32,557 nucleotides of DNA from the NCBI GenBank assembly GCA_947461435.1, contig CANHLE010000035.1:1-32557 (forward strand), read 5' to 3'. Origin of the DNA: Paracoccaceae bacterium. Its GTDB lineage: Bacteria; Pseudomonadota; Alphaproteobacteria; Rhodobacterales; Rhodobacteraceae. Below the pieces are notes generated by a model, which did no database searches, was not told where the DNA came from, and was given only the letters and a program-made list of their open reading frames with translations. Below are positions 1-8,087 of this stretch, one piece after another. Each line of letters starts with the position of its first letter. Within the stretch, counting starts at the first letter, position 1. A program made the translations under genes and the position numbers.

Positions 1-423
1 ATATTCGCCATTACGGGACTAGCAAGCGAGCAAGAGCGGGCTGAAGAGGCCGAGCGTATAGCCTCGTGGGCCATGCGGCAGTTCGCCCTAAAAACCGTGG
101 CAAAAGCAGGGATCCGTCTGGCCGACGCTCAAGTTCATTTGGGCGATGCAGACACCGTCGGACTGGTGCCCGCAGAAGACCTTACGCTTCTTATCCCGGC
201 GCTGGCCCATGATGGGCTAAAGGCAGAGGTGATCTATACCGGCCCCGTGTCTGCCCCGATCAGCAAGGGGCAGGAGGTGGCCAAGCTGGTGATCGAACGC
301 CCGGATATGGAACCGGTGGAGGTTCCACTGCTGGCCGAAGCAGACGTTGGGCGCGCAGGGTTCCTCAAACGGTTGAGCGTTGCGGCAAATGATCTGCGCG
401 CCGATTACCTGAGCGGGATCTGA
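1..423 (+). CDS. D-alanyl-D-alanine carboxypeptidase, 3' part (PBP5/6 family)
   Basis: The frame is open from base 1, so the 5' end lies outside the window; 140 residues are visible. Their content fits the C-terminal domain of PBP5/6-type (DacA/DacC) enzymes: a short beta-rich region with the phrase 'RPDMEPVEVPLLAEADVG', then a terminal stretch rich in Leu, Lys and Arg that could be the amphipathic membrane anchor. The family trims the terminal D-Ala from peptidoglycan stem peptides in the periplasm. The catalytic SxxK, SxN and KTG motifs would lie upstream and cannot be checked. An ATG at 73 is internal. The stop is three bases before the tmk start, so the genes are probably co-transcribed. 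The family call rests on the C-terminal domain alone. Confidence 0.8.
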   Translation: MFAITGLASEQERAEEAERIASWAMRQFALKTVAKAGIRLADAQVHLGDADTVGLVPAEDLTLLIPALAHDGLKAEVIYTGPVSAPISKGQEVAKLVIERPDMEPVEVPLLAEADVGRAGFLKRLSVAANDLRADYLSGI

Positions 424-426
424 TCC

Positions 427-1053
427 TTGGCACCGCGGCTCTTTTTGTCCTTTGAAGGTATTGATGGGTCGGGGAAATCCACCCAAGCGAAGCTTTTGGC
501 GGACAATCTTCGCGCGATGGGGCGCCGTGTTGTCCACACGCGCGAGCCTGGCGGCAGCCCAGGGGCTGAGGATATTCGCCGATTGGTTCTGGAGGGTGCC
601 ACCGATCGTTGGTCAACGGAGACAGAGATTTTGCTGTTCACCGCGGCCCGCCGCGACCATATGGAAAAGACAATCCGACCCGCACTTGCGCGCGGCGATG
701 TGGTGATTTGCGATAGATTTGCGGACAGCACACGCATTTATCAGGGAGCCACCCGCGGAGATCTGCGGCCCATGGTGGATCAGTTGCACGCGCTGATGAT
801 TGGGCAAGAACCTGACCTGACCATTCTGATCGATATAGACGCGGCCGAAGGATTGGCGCGCGCGATCAGTCGGCCCGGCAAGGAATTGCGATTTGAGGGG
901 ATGGGTTTGACCCTTCAGCAAACCGCGCGGGACGGGTTTCTGGCTTTGGCGCAAGCCGAAGAGCGTTTTCGTGTCATTAACGGCGCGCGAGGGGTCGAGG
1001 TTGTGCAGGCCGACGTCTTGGCCGCCGTCGTGTCCTATCTGGACACAGCATGA
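427..1053 (+). CDS. tmk: Thymidylate kinase
   Basis: A 208-residue protein, the usual length for bacterial dTMP kinase, which phosphorylates dTMP to dTDP in the cytoplasm. Seen: the P-loop GIDGSGKST at residues 11-19, the TREPGG motif at 38-43 and the DRF motif at 96-98 followed by STRIYQG, which binds the substrate. The start is TTG at 427; no ATG lies nearby, and the P-loop sits at the expected distance from this start. The 3' end overlaps the holB start by four bases (ATGA), which implies translational coupling. A tmk-holB pair is common in bacteria. Confidence 0.96.
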   Translation: MAPRLFLSFEGIDGSGKSTQAKLLADNLRAMGRRVVHTREPGGSPGAEDIRRLVLEGATDRWSTETEILLFTAARRDHMEKTIRPALARGDVVICDRFADSTRIYQGATRGDLRPMVDQLHALMIGQEPDLTILIDIDAAEGLARAISRPGKELRFEGMGLTLQQTARDGFLALAQAEERFRVINGARGVEVVQADVLAAVVSYLDTA

Positions 1054-2174
1054 GCGCGGAAGATACAGCCACTGAACCAGATGCCTTGGCTGGCGCGCCC
1101 CACCCACGAATGACCGGGGCATTGTTCGGTCAAGCGCGTGCTGAGGCAGACTTCCTTGCAGCTTTTAACACAGCTCGCCTTCATCACGGATGGTTGATCA
1201 GTGGGCCGCGCGGTGTGGGCAAGGCCACTTTGGCCTGGAAGATCGCGCGGTTCTTGTTGACCCAACCAGAAGATGATGGCGGTATGTTTGCCCCGCCCAA
1301 ACCGACCGATCTGAACTCTCCGGCTGAACATCCGGTTTTGCGCCGGACACGGTCATTATCGGAGACACGGCTATTTTTGCTGCGCCCAGGCTATGACGAC
1401 AAGAAAGAGCGCTGGCAGGACATCATCTCAGTTGATGAAATGCGAAAGATGCGCAGTTTCTTCACGATGAGCGCGGCCGACGGTGGCCGGCGTGTGGCCA
1501 TCATTGACGCCGTTGATGATATGAATGTGGCCGCGTCCAACGCTCTATTGAAAACTCTGGAAGAACCGCCATCCAAAGTGACTCTCTTGTTGATTTCGCA
1601 TCAACCAGCAAAGTTGTTACCAACAATCCGATCTCGATGCCGCGAACTGAGGTTGGGACCTTTGGCCGCACCTGATCTGGCTCATTCTCTTTTTCAGGCA
1701 GGGGGCGAGGTACCGGCAGGTAAGGAATCCGCTTTGGCTGAACTGGCTGCGGGTTCGGTTGGGACAGCGTTTCGAATGGTGGAGTTGGACGGGCTTGACC
1801 TTTATGCGGCGTTAATCCGGCTTTTTGAATCCCTTCCCAGATTGTCCCGCCCGATGGCAATGAAATTAGCAGAGGCCGGATCTGGCAAAGCTGGGCAAGC
1901 GCAATTTGACATGATCGTCGGACTTTTGGACCTGTTTTTGGCGCGCATGGCCCGCGCCGGCGCAACAGGTCACCTATCGGCAGAGGCCGCGCCCGGAGAA
2001 GCCGCCCTAATCCAGCGCCTCTCACCGGATGCCCGCGCCGCCCGCCAATGGGCGGATCTGGCCCAAAATCTTGGTGTCCGCGCCCGTCGTGGCAAGTCTG
2101 TCAATCTTGACCCTTTCGCTTTGCTCATGGATATGGTGTTGAAGATTGAAGAGACCGCCTTGGCACTGGCCTGA
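1050..2174 (+). CDS. holB: DNA polymerase III subunit delta'
   Basis: A 374-residue clamp-loader subunit. Seen: the Walker A-like GPRGVGKAT at residues 52-60, a Walker B-like region around VAIIDAVDDM at 149-158, LLKTLEEPP at 167-174 and the SRC motif at 195-197. SRC is the arginine-finger motif of clamp-loader proteins. In the replisome the delta' subunit helps load the beta clamp onto DNA. The four-cysteine zinc module present in many delta' proteins is not visible here. The ATG start lies inside the tmk stop (ATGA), so it is probably translated from the tmk message. Confidence 0.93.
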   Translation: MSAEDTATEPDALAGAPHPRMTGALFGQARAEADFLAAFNTARLHHGWLISGPRGVGKATLAWKIARFLLTQPEDDGGMFAPPKPTDLNSPAEHPVLRRTRSLSETRLFLLRPGYDDKKERWQDIISVDEMRKMRSFFTMSAADGGRRVAIIDAVDDMNVAASNALLKTLEEPPSKVTLLLISHQPAKLLPTIRSRCRELRLGPLAAPDLAHSLFQAGGEVPAGKESALAELAAGSVGTAFRMVELDGLDLYAALIRLFESLPRLSRPMAMKLAEAGSGKAGQAQFDMIVGLLDLFLARMARAGATGHLSAEAAPGEAALIQRLSPDARAARQWADLAQNLGVRARRGKSVNLDPFALLMDMVLKIEETALALA

Positions 2175-2201
2175 GGTTGGATATGCGGCAAGGGGCCCAA
2201 G

Positions 2202-3005
2202 GTGACACTACCTCAGATCGTGGACAGTCATTGCCATTTGGACTTTCCAGAGTTTGACGGCCAACTGCCGGACTTGATTGCGCGCGCGCGCGCATCGGGC
2301 GTGACGCGGATGGTGACCATTTGCACCCGATTGCGGCATGAACCGCGCGTTCGGGCCATCGCAGAAGCCTATGACGGCGTCTTTTACGCCGCAGGAACCC
2401 ATCCTATGTCTGCAGCAGAAGAGCCTATGGCCACCCTCGAGGAATTGGTCAGTCTGGCAAAGCATCCGAAATTCGTGGGCCTTGGCGAAACGGGGCTGGA
2501 CTATCATTACACGGCCCAAAGTGCCCCGCAGCAGCAAATCAGCCTTCGCATTCACATCGAAGCCGCTCAGGAAACTGGCCTGCCACTGATCATTCATTCG
2601 CGGGCAGCCGATGAAGATATGGCGCGCCTGTTGGCCGAAGGCATGGCCAAACGCTCCTATTCCTGTGTGATGCATTGTTTTTCATCTGGGGCGCCTTTGG
2701 CCCAAGCCGCATTGGAGATGGGATTTTACCTTTCAATGTCAGGGATTGCGACCTTTCCAAAAAGCTCGGACCTACGAGAGATCTTCGCCTCTGCTCCGTT
2801 GAACAGAATACTTCTGGAAACGGACAGCCCCTATCTGTCGCCCGTACCGCATCGCGGCAAGCAGAACGAACCAGCCTTTACCGCTTTCACGGCCAAAACT
2901 GGTGCGGCTTTGTTTTCAATAACAGAAGCAGAATTCGCGGCAGCTACGAGCGCAAATTTTGATCGCCTTTTCCCAAAAGCGGCACACATGGCGAAGGCGG
3001 CCTGA
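2202..3005 (+). CDS. TatD-family metal-dependent hydrolase/DNase
   Basis: A 267-residue protein of the usual TatD length. Metal-site motifs are all present: the N-terminal HCH at residues 10-12 in DSHCHLD, GETGLDY with Glu96, IHSR with His132, MHCF with His158, and ETDSPYL with Asp208. Family members are metal-dependent 3'-5' exonucleases or related hydrolases; the exact substrate cannot be told from sequence. The start is GTG at 2202, preceded by AAGGGG six bases upstream. It lies 27 bases after holB and its stop abuts the next ATG, which places it in the same operon. Confidence 0.93.
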   Translation: MTLPQIVDSHCHLDFPEFDGQLPDLIARARASGVTRMVTICTRLRHEPRVRAIAEAYDGVFYAAGTHPMSAAEEPMATLEELVSLAKHPKFVGLGETGLDYHYTAQSAPQQQISLRIHIEAAQETGLPLIIHSRAADEDMARLLAEGMAKRSYSCVMHCFSSGAPLAQAALEMGFYLSMSGIATFPKSSDLREIFASAPLNRILLETDSPYLSPVPHRGKQNEPAFTAFTAKTGAALFSITEAEFAAATSANFDRLFPKAAHMAKAA

Positions 3006-3818
3006 ATGACGCGGATGCAGTTCACAATTCTTGGCTGCGGATCCTCTGGCGGTGTGCCGCGCCTGGGGTTGAATGGGGCGCAATGGGGCGACTGCGACCC
3101 CTTGAACGTCAAAAACCGCCGGCGCCGCTGTTCGGTTTTGGTTGAACGCATCACGAAGACCGGGACAACACGTGCCCTTATTGATACATCTCCTGATCTG
3201 CACGCTCAGTTAATAGGCGCTAATGTCGGTCAATTGGACGGGGTGGTCTATACGCATTCTCATGCCGACCATGTGCACGGTATCGACGATCTGCGCGCCG
3301 TCGTCCTGAATATGCAAGCGCGTCTTCCCGTCTGGGCAGATTCCGTAACGCAAGGAGAGCTGATTGCCCGCTTTGGTTATGCCTTTGTGCAACCTGACGG
3401 CTCTCCATATCCGTCTATCCTTGACCTGCGCACGATCGATGGCCCCTTCGAAGTGACTGGACCAGGCGGACCGATTCCCTTTGTGCCTTTCCGCGTCGAC
3501 CACGGCTCGATGGAAGCCTTGGGATTTCGGATTGGAGATTTGGCTTATTTGCCAGATGTCGTGCGCATCCCCGAAACAGCTTGGCCCCTTTTGTCGGGTC
3601 TTCAGATCTGGATCTTGGATGCACTGCGCCGCAAGCCACACCCCACCCATGCGCATCTGGACCTTGCGTTGGAATGGATTGCGAAGATGCACCCAACGCA
3701 AGCAATCCTGACCAATATGCACATCGATCTGGACTATGACACCCTGTGCGCCGAGTTGCCGGCGCATGTCCGACCTGCCTTTGACGGGATGACCATAACC
3801 ATTGATCTTCCGGAATGA
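3006..3818 (+). CDS. MBL-fold metallo-hydrolase, PhnP-like
   Basis: A 270-residue metallo-beta-lactamase-fold protein. The metal motif HSHADH occupies residues 84-89, with a further His at 91 (HVHGIDD). The opening ILGCGSSGGVPRLG is the beta strand and glycine loop typical of PhnP-like phosphodiesterases. PhnP in Escherichia coli hydrolyses cyclic ribose phosphate in phosphonate breakdown, but no phosphonate genes are seen here, so a general phosphodiesterase role is safer. The ATG directly follows the TatD stop codon and the 3' end overlaps the next gene by four bases. Confidence 0.9.
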   Translation: MTRMQFTILGCGSSGGVPRLGLNGAQWGDCDPLNVKNRRRRCSVLVERITKTGTTRALIDTSPDLHAQLIGANVGQLDGVVYTHSHADHVHGIDDLRAVVLNMQARLPVWADSVTQGELIARFGYAFVQPDGSPYPSILDLRTIDGPFEVTGPGGPIPFVPFRVDHGSMEALGFRIGDLAYLPDVVRIPETAWPLLSGLQIWILDALRRKPHPTHAHLDLALEWIAKMHPTQAILTNMHIDLDYDTLCAELPAHVRPAFDGMTITIDLPE

Positions 3819-4756
3819 GCGCCCTTATTGACGTTATCCTTCCCGTCTTCCTGATCATCGGATTTGGTTATCTGGCCGCCCGCGCGCAGTGGATCAATTA
3901 TGCAGAAATTGACGGCATAATGCGGTTCGCCCAAGGCTTTGCAGCGCCCGTTTTGTTGTTCAAAAACATCGCAACGATTGACTTGGCAACGGCCTTTCAG
4001 CCGGGATTACTGCTGTCCTTTTACATCGGCGCATTTACAGGTTTCGCTTTGGGCTTTTGCGCGGCGCGTTTCGCGTTTGGCCGTCCGTTGCCCGACGCCG
4101 TTGCCATTGGCTTTGCCTGTCTGTTTTCGAATTCGCTGCTTTTGGGCGTGCCCATTACCGAACGGGCCTATGGTACCGGTGCGCTTGTCGGAAATTTTGC
4201 GATTATCTCGATCCACGCACCAATCATTTATTCCTTTGGAATTGTCCTGATGGAATGGGCACGGGCAAAAGAAACGGGTGGCAGATCTTTAGCTGACCTT
4301 ACACGGCAAATTCTTAAAGCTGTGGCGACCCAGCCGCTTGTGATGGGCTTGGGAATTGGCTTTTTGGTCAACCTATCCGGATTGATTCAACCCGCGTCTA
4401 TGACTGCCGCCGTCGCAATGGTTGCAAGTTCCGCAATTCCGACTGCCCTATTTGGCTTGGGCGGCGTTTTGACCCGATACCGACCCGAAGGCGACGCCAA
4501 ACTTATCGCAACAGTCGTTGCTGCATCGCTGATTTTGCATCCGGCCGTCACCTTTCTGTTGGGGCGTTTTGCCTTTGCACTGGATCTTGCAGCACTAAGA
4601 TCTTCAACTGTTACGGCAGCCATGCCACCGGGGGTCAACGCCTATATGTTCGCTTTCATGTATGGGGTTGGAAAGCGTATCGCGGCAACCTCCATATTGA
4701 TAGCGACGGCGCTCAGCATCGTAACCGTATGGATATGGCTTCATATGCTTCCATAG
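3815..4756 (+). CDS. AEC-family (auxin efflux carrier-like) transporter
   Basis: A 313-residue integral membrane protein with about ten hydrophobic segments spread along its length, as in AEC permeases. Family features include the N-terminal DVILPVFLIIGFGYLAAR, the central FSNSLLLGVPI and the late MPPGVNAYMFA. Bacterial members export or import carboxylates such as malate or malonate, but the substrate cannot be assigned here. It overlaps the preceding gene by four bases (ATGA), so it is the last gene of the run. Downstream, an imperfect inverted repeat (GGCTTTGG near 4766 with CCAAGCC near 4786) lacks a T-run and is only a weak terminator candidate. Confidence 0.88.
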   Translation: MSALIDVILPVFLIIGFGYLAARAQWINYAEIDGIMRFAQGFAAPVLLFKNIATIDLATAFQPGLLLSFYIGAFTGFALGFCAARFAFGRPLPDAVAIGFACLFSNSLLLGVPITERAYGTGALVGNFAIISIHAPIIYSFGIVLMEWARAKETGGRSLADLTRQILKAVATQPLVMGLGIGFLVNLSGLIQPASMTAAVAMVASSAIPTALFGLGGVLTRYRPEGDAKLIATVVAASLILHPAVTFLLGRFAFALDLAALRSSTVTAAMPPGVNAYMFAFMYGVGKRIAATSILIATALSIVTVWIWLHMLP

Positions 4757-4856
4757 GGTTGAAGCGGCTTTGGCACCGTATAGAACCAAGCCTTAAGAAG
4801 GTCGCGGTGGCTCGGAATTGTGTCATCGATCAAAAATCTTAGATATTGGGAACTTC

Positions 4857-6722
4857 ATGTACAAAGCCGCCACGGGTTTAGGCTATCAGTCCTTTTTGGA
4901 CGATCTTCACCGGGAGAACATGTTTGATTGGTACATGGAAATCGGGTGTAATGAAGGACGCACATTTGCACCCGTTCAATCGAAAACAGTCGCTGTTGAT
5001 CCCTTCTTTAAATGTGAGACGAATATAATTGGCAAAAAGCCAACTCTCCATGTCTTTCAAGAGGAGTCAGATTCGTTCTTTGCGAGTGGTTTCTTGAATA
5101 AAATGGAGATTCGCTTGTCGTTCAGCTTTTTGGATGGCATGCATAAGTTTGACTATCTTCTGCGCGATTTTATAAATGCCGAGGCAAATGCGCACTCGGA
5201 TGGCGTGATCGCCTTACATGATTGCTGCCCCTTCAACGAAGAAATGACGACCGTCGACATGTCCAATCTACCCAAAGGGGCCTGGACAGGCGATGTCTGG
5301 AAGCTATTGCCAATATTGCAAGAATACAGACCCGACTTGAAACTGACTGTCCTTGGTTGTCGGCCAACCGGACTGGTGTTGATCTCAGAACTGGATCCCA
5401 AAAGCACCGCACTTGCAGCAGCCTATGACGAGATCATTCAGCGATATGATGGTTTGGAACTGAAGCAATTTGGAACGGATCGCTTTTTCAGTTCTTTTGA
5501 GTACGTGGACCCGAAACATTATCAAAAAGCGGGTTACAAAGACTTTGAAAAGGTACGGCTGAACGAGCGCTTGGCAATTCAACCAAGAAAGTATCTTCCA
5601 CAAGTCTTTGATACCACAATTCCCTTGCGGCATGCGGTGGTTGACGACGCCCTTGTCGTGTCGTTTGTTGCAGATGACCAAAAGACGGTAGGTCGCCAGG
5701 CCGGAATTTTCGACAAGGCAGGCAGTTACGTTCCGCTCGGACAATCCTGGAGAACATTTGGCAGAGCCCTGACAATACCACCCAAGGCGGATTACCAGGT
5801 TCAGAGCGAAAAGTATTTGCATGGGACTTGGTTGTTCGGAGGCGCAATATATGGACATTTTGGCCATTTTCTTTGCGAGTCAATCTCTCGCCTCTGGGGG
5901 CTTGAATTGAAAGACTATCGTCTTGACGGGATAGTGTTTCATCCTGGAATACGCGGCCAGAGCATTGATCATATAACGAGACTGTCAAAGTCATGGTTCG
6001 CGATGCTAGAATGTAACCTACCAATTCACTTTTCTGAAGCTCCCGTTCGGGTTGAGAAACTGATCATTCCTGAACAGGGGTTTGGGGTGGAAGATATGGC
6101 AGCCGGTCATCCCGACTTCCGCAATTTCATTCGACGTCGTTTGGGAAGTTCTTTGGAAGCAAACGGTCCTGAAAAACTCTACATTTCACGCCGAAATCTA
6201 AAATCGGAAATGGGTCGAATTATGGGGGAGCGTTTCCTCGAGGACGCTCTTAAGGCAGAAGGGTATGAAATCTTCCATCCGCAGGAACATTCTGTGGAGT
6301 TTCAAATCGCCCGATACAAGGCCGCCAATTGTATTGTGTCTATGGATTGTTCCGCGCTCCATTTGGCCGCTTTTTTTGCCAAGCCAGGCGATAAAGTATC
6401 GATTATTGTTCGCAGACCTGGAACGCACTTTACGGCCTATTGCACCCAGTATCAGGGTTTTGCAGCCATTGAACCACTGATCATTAGTCAATTGAAGAGG
6501 TTCTACACTAAAGTTGAAGGGGCCCATGCCTTGATGGATCACCGAGGGATAATGGACAAACTCTACACAGAAGTAGACTATCTGGCCATTTGCCAAAACC
6601 TTATCGACGGTGGATTCATTTCCGGAAAACCATGGGTCTTTCCAAGCGAAGACGACATAAGGACCGAACTGAGCCGCTATTTCGAAGGCCACGAAGACCG
6701 GATGGTCCCACTGGCGCTGTAG
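4857..6722 (+). CDS. Methyltransferase-like/GT61 glycosyltransferase fusion protein
   Basis: A 621-residue two-part protein. Residues about 1-205 resemble a class I methyltransferase of the Methyltransf_24 type: MEIGCNEG at 27-34, an acidic residue in VAVDPF, then FLDGMHKFDY at 91-100 and GVIALHDCCP at 116-125. Residues about 255-610 match GT61 (DUF563) glycosyltransferases: YGHFGHFLCESISRLWG at 332-348, KLYISRRNLKSEMGRI at 440-455, and GYEIFHPQEHSVEFQIARYKAA at 469-490. ATG 4857 is chosen because GGGA lies five bases upstream; an in-frame TTG at 4818 would add 13 residues. The gene looks more AT-rich than its neighbours, which is compatible with transfer. A role in surface polysaccharide synthesis is inferred. 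Confidence 0.8.
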   Translation: MYKAATGLGYQSFLDDLHRENMFDWYMEIGCNEGRTFAPVQSKTVAVDPFFKCETNIIGKKPTLHVFQEESDSFFASGFLNKMEIRLSFSFLDGMHKFDYLLRDFINAEANAHSDGVIALHDCCPFNEEMTTVDMSNLPKGAWTGDVWKLLPILQEYRPDLKLTVLGCRPTGLVLISELDPKSTALAAAYDEIIQRYDGLELKQFGTDRFFSSFEYVDPKHYQKAGYKDFEKVRLNERLAIQPRKYLPQVFDTTIPLRHAVVDDALVVSFVADDQKTVGRQAGIFDKAGSYVPLGQSWRTFGRALTIPPKADYQVQSEKYLHGTWLFGGAIYGHFGHFLCESISRLWGLELKDYRLDGIVFHPGIRGQSIDHITRLSKSWFAMLECNLPIHFSEAPVRVEKLIIPEQGFGVEDMAAGHPDFRNFIRRRLGSSLEANGPEKLYISRRNLKSEMGRIMGERFLEDALKAEGYEIFHPQEHSVEFQIARYKAANCIVSMDCSALHLAAFFAKPGDKVSIIVRRPGTHFTAYCTQYQGFAAIEPLIISQLKRFYTKVEGAHALMDHRGIMDKLYTEVDYLAICQNLIDGGFISGKPWVFPSEDDIRTELSRYFEGHEDRMVPLAL

Positions 6723-6752
6723 GCTTTGAATCGAAGTGGCTTCGCCGAGGGC

Positions 6753-6762
6753 CACAATTGTG
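6753..6762. promoter_or_regulatory. Short palindrome in the gap between the GT61 genes
   Basis: CACAATTGTG is a perfect 10-base palindrome 30 bases after the first GT61 stop and about 125 bases before the second gene's ribosome site. A small hairpin (CGAAG, TGG, CTTCG at 6732-6744) lies just upstream. It could be an operator; there is no direct evidence of a binding factor. Confidence 0.25.
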
Positions 6763-6888
6763 TACGTGAGGGTTCCTGGGGCGGGCGCAACCTGTAACAT
6801 GTTTCCTTCGCCTTTTGCAGCTATTGGGCGAGTATTCTCTAGATCTTTCTACGCCTTGCTTGGTACCTTTGGCAGCAAGGAGAACCCG

Positions 6889-6984
6889 ATGTCCAAAAGC
6901 ACTTTCATGGCAGATTTCAATCGTTTTGAAATGGTCCGCCGGAACAGACCCAAATCCTTGGATGTACGAACGGTGCCAATTTGA
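6889..6984 (+). pseudogene. Frame-shifted 5' remnant or leader ORF of the GT61 paralogue
   Basis: A 31-codon ORF starting at ATG 6889 with a strong Shine-Dalgarno (AAGGAGA at 6877-6883). Its stop overlaps the ATG of the following gene (TGATG at 6982-6986). Its residues FEMVRRN align with FEKVRLN in the linker of the upstream GT61 protein. The distance from this Asn to the shared VVDDA motif is 24 residues in both proteins, if the frame change is allowed for. This looks like the original start of the downstream gene, now separated by a one-base (or two-base) frame change. It could also be a functional leader that feeds ribosomes to the main ORF. Confidence 0.55.
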
Positions 6985-8087
6985 TGGTTTATGACGCGCA
7001 CAAACCCCTTTCTCACCGTGTTGTGGATGATGCCATGATCGTCGCATTTGGTGGGGGAAAGGCGCGGTCTGTCAGCCGCCCTGCGGGGGTATTTGATGCA
7101 CAGGGCAACTATATTCCTCTCTCGCAGTGCTGGAGAGATTCGCGCGGGCACACGACATCGCCCTCGGCCCCGCCAAAAGACGAGCAGATCACACAACGTT
7201 TGACCGGAACTTGGCTATTTGGCGGCATGCTTTATGCCCATTTTGGGCATTTTTTATGTGAATCTACGTCGCGGTTGTGGGGATTGGACCTTCCGGAAAT
7301 TGAGTATGATGGTGTGATATTTCATCCCAAGGTTCGGCTGCCCCGGATGTCACGGTTGATCGGTCCAACCAAACCCTGGCTGGCGGTCGCCGGTTGCGAT
7401 CTGCCAGTGTCCGCGCCCCCAGATCCCGTTCGTGTTGATCGGCTGGTGATCCCCGAGCAAGGCTTCGGCACCGGCGACATGGTTGCGGGGCGGCCCGAAT
7501 ACCGCGATTTCATCCATCGACGGTTTGGACGGTCGGTCAAGGCCTGTGGCGCCGAGAAACTCTACATCTCTCGAAGTCGGCTTTATTCAAAGCGTGGCCG
7601 TATTCTGGGCGAACCCTTTTTGGAACGTGCCCTTGCTGCGGAAGGCTATGAAATCTTTCACCCCCAAGAGCACACGATCGAAGAACAGATAGCGCGCTAC
7701 AAGGCCGCGCGTGTTGTGGTATCGTCCGATTGTTCGGCATTGCACCTGTCGGCCTTGTTTGCAAAGCCGAACGACCGCGTAGCCATTATTGCCCGTCGCC
7801 CTGGCCCTACGATCGAGGATTTTCGTGCGCAGTACCACATGTTTTGCGGGTTGGTGCCGGTGTGCATGAGCCATTTGACGGCCGTGCATTCGTTTGAAGG
7901 GGCAAAACTCGCGCAGATGTCGGAAGTCTATGCCGAAGTCGACTTTGCCGCGCTCCGCAGCAACCTCGTCAACGCCGGATTTATTGCTGGTAAACCGTGG
8001 GATCTTCCCAGCCCTAGCGATTTGCGAGGGGAGTTGCACCAGTATGCAGAGCGGCAAGGCCACGATTTACCAGGGAGGACACTTTAG
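6984..8087 (+). CDS. GT61-family glycosyltransferase, paralogue lacking the methyltransferase domain
   Basis: A 367-residue GT61 (DUF563) protein clearly paralogous to the C-terminal half of the upstream gene. Shared blocks include the VVDDA start region, YAHFGHFLCEST with SRLWGLD, IPEQGFGTGDM, EKLYISRSRL and EGYEIFHPQEH. It has no methyltransferase part. The start at ATG 6984 has no visible Shine-Dalgarno; the strong ribosome site is at 6877, ahead of the short ORF that ends in TGATG here, so reinitiation or a frameshift is likely. Its stop overlaps the convergent agmatinase stop by four bases. Transfer of a sugar to a surface glycan is inferred from the family. Confidence 0.82.
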   Translation: MVYDAHKPLSHRVVDDAMIVAFGGGKARSVSRPAGVFDAQGNYIPLSQCWRDSRGHTTSPSAPPKDEQITQRLTGTWLFGGMLYAHFGHFLCESTSRLWGLDLPEIEYDGVIFHPKVRLPRMSRLIGPTKPWLAVAGCDLPVSAPPDPVRVDRLVIPEQGFGTGDMVAGRPEYRDFIHRRFGRSVKACGAEKLYISRSRLYSKRGRILGEPFLERALAAEGYEIFHPQEHTIEEQIARYKAARVVVSSDCSALHLSALFAKPNDRVAIIARRPGPTIEDFRAQYHMFCGLVPVCMSHLTAVHSFEGAKLAQMSEVYAEVDFAALRSNLVNAGFIAGKPWDLPSPSDLRGELHQYAERQGHDLPGRTL

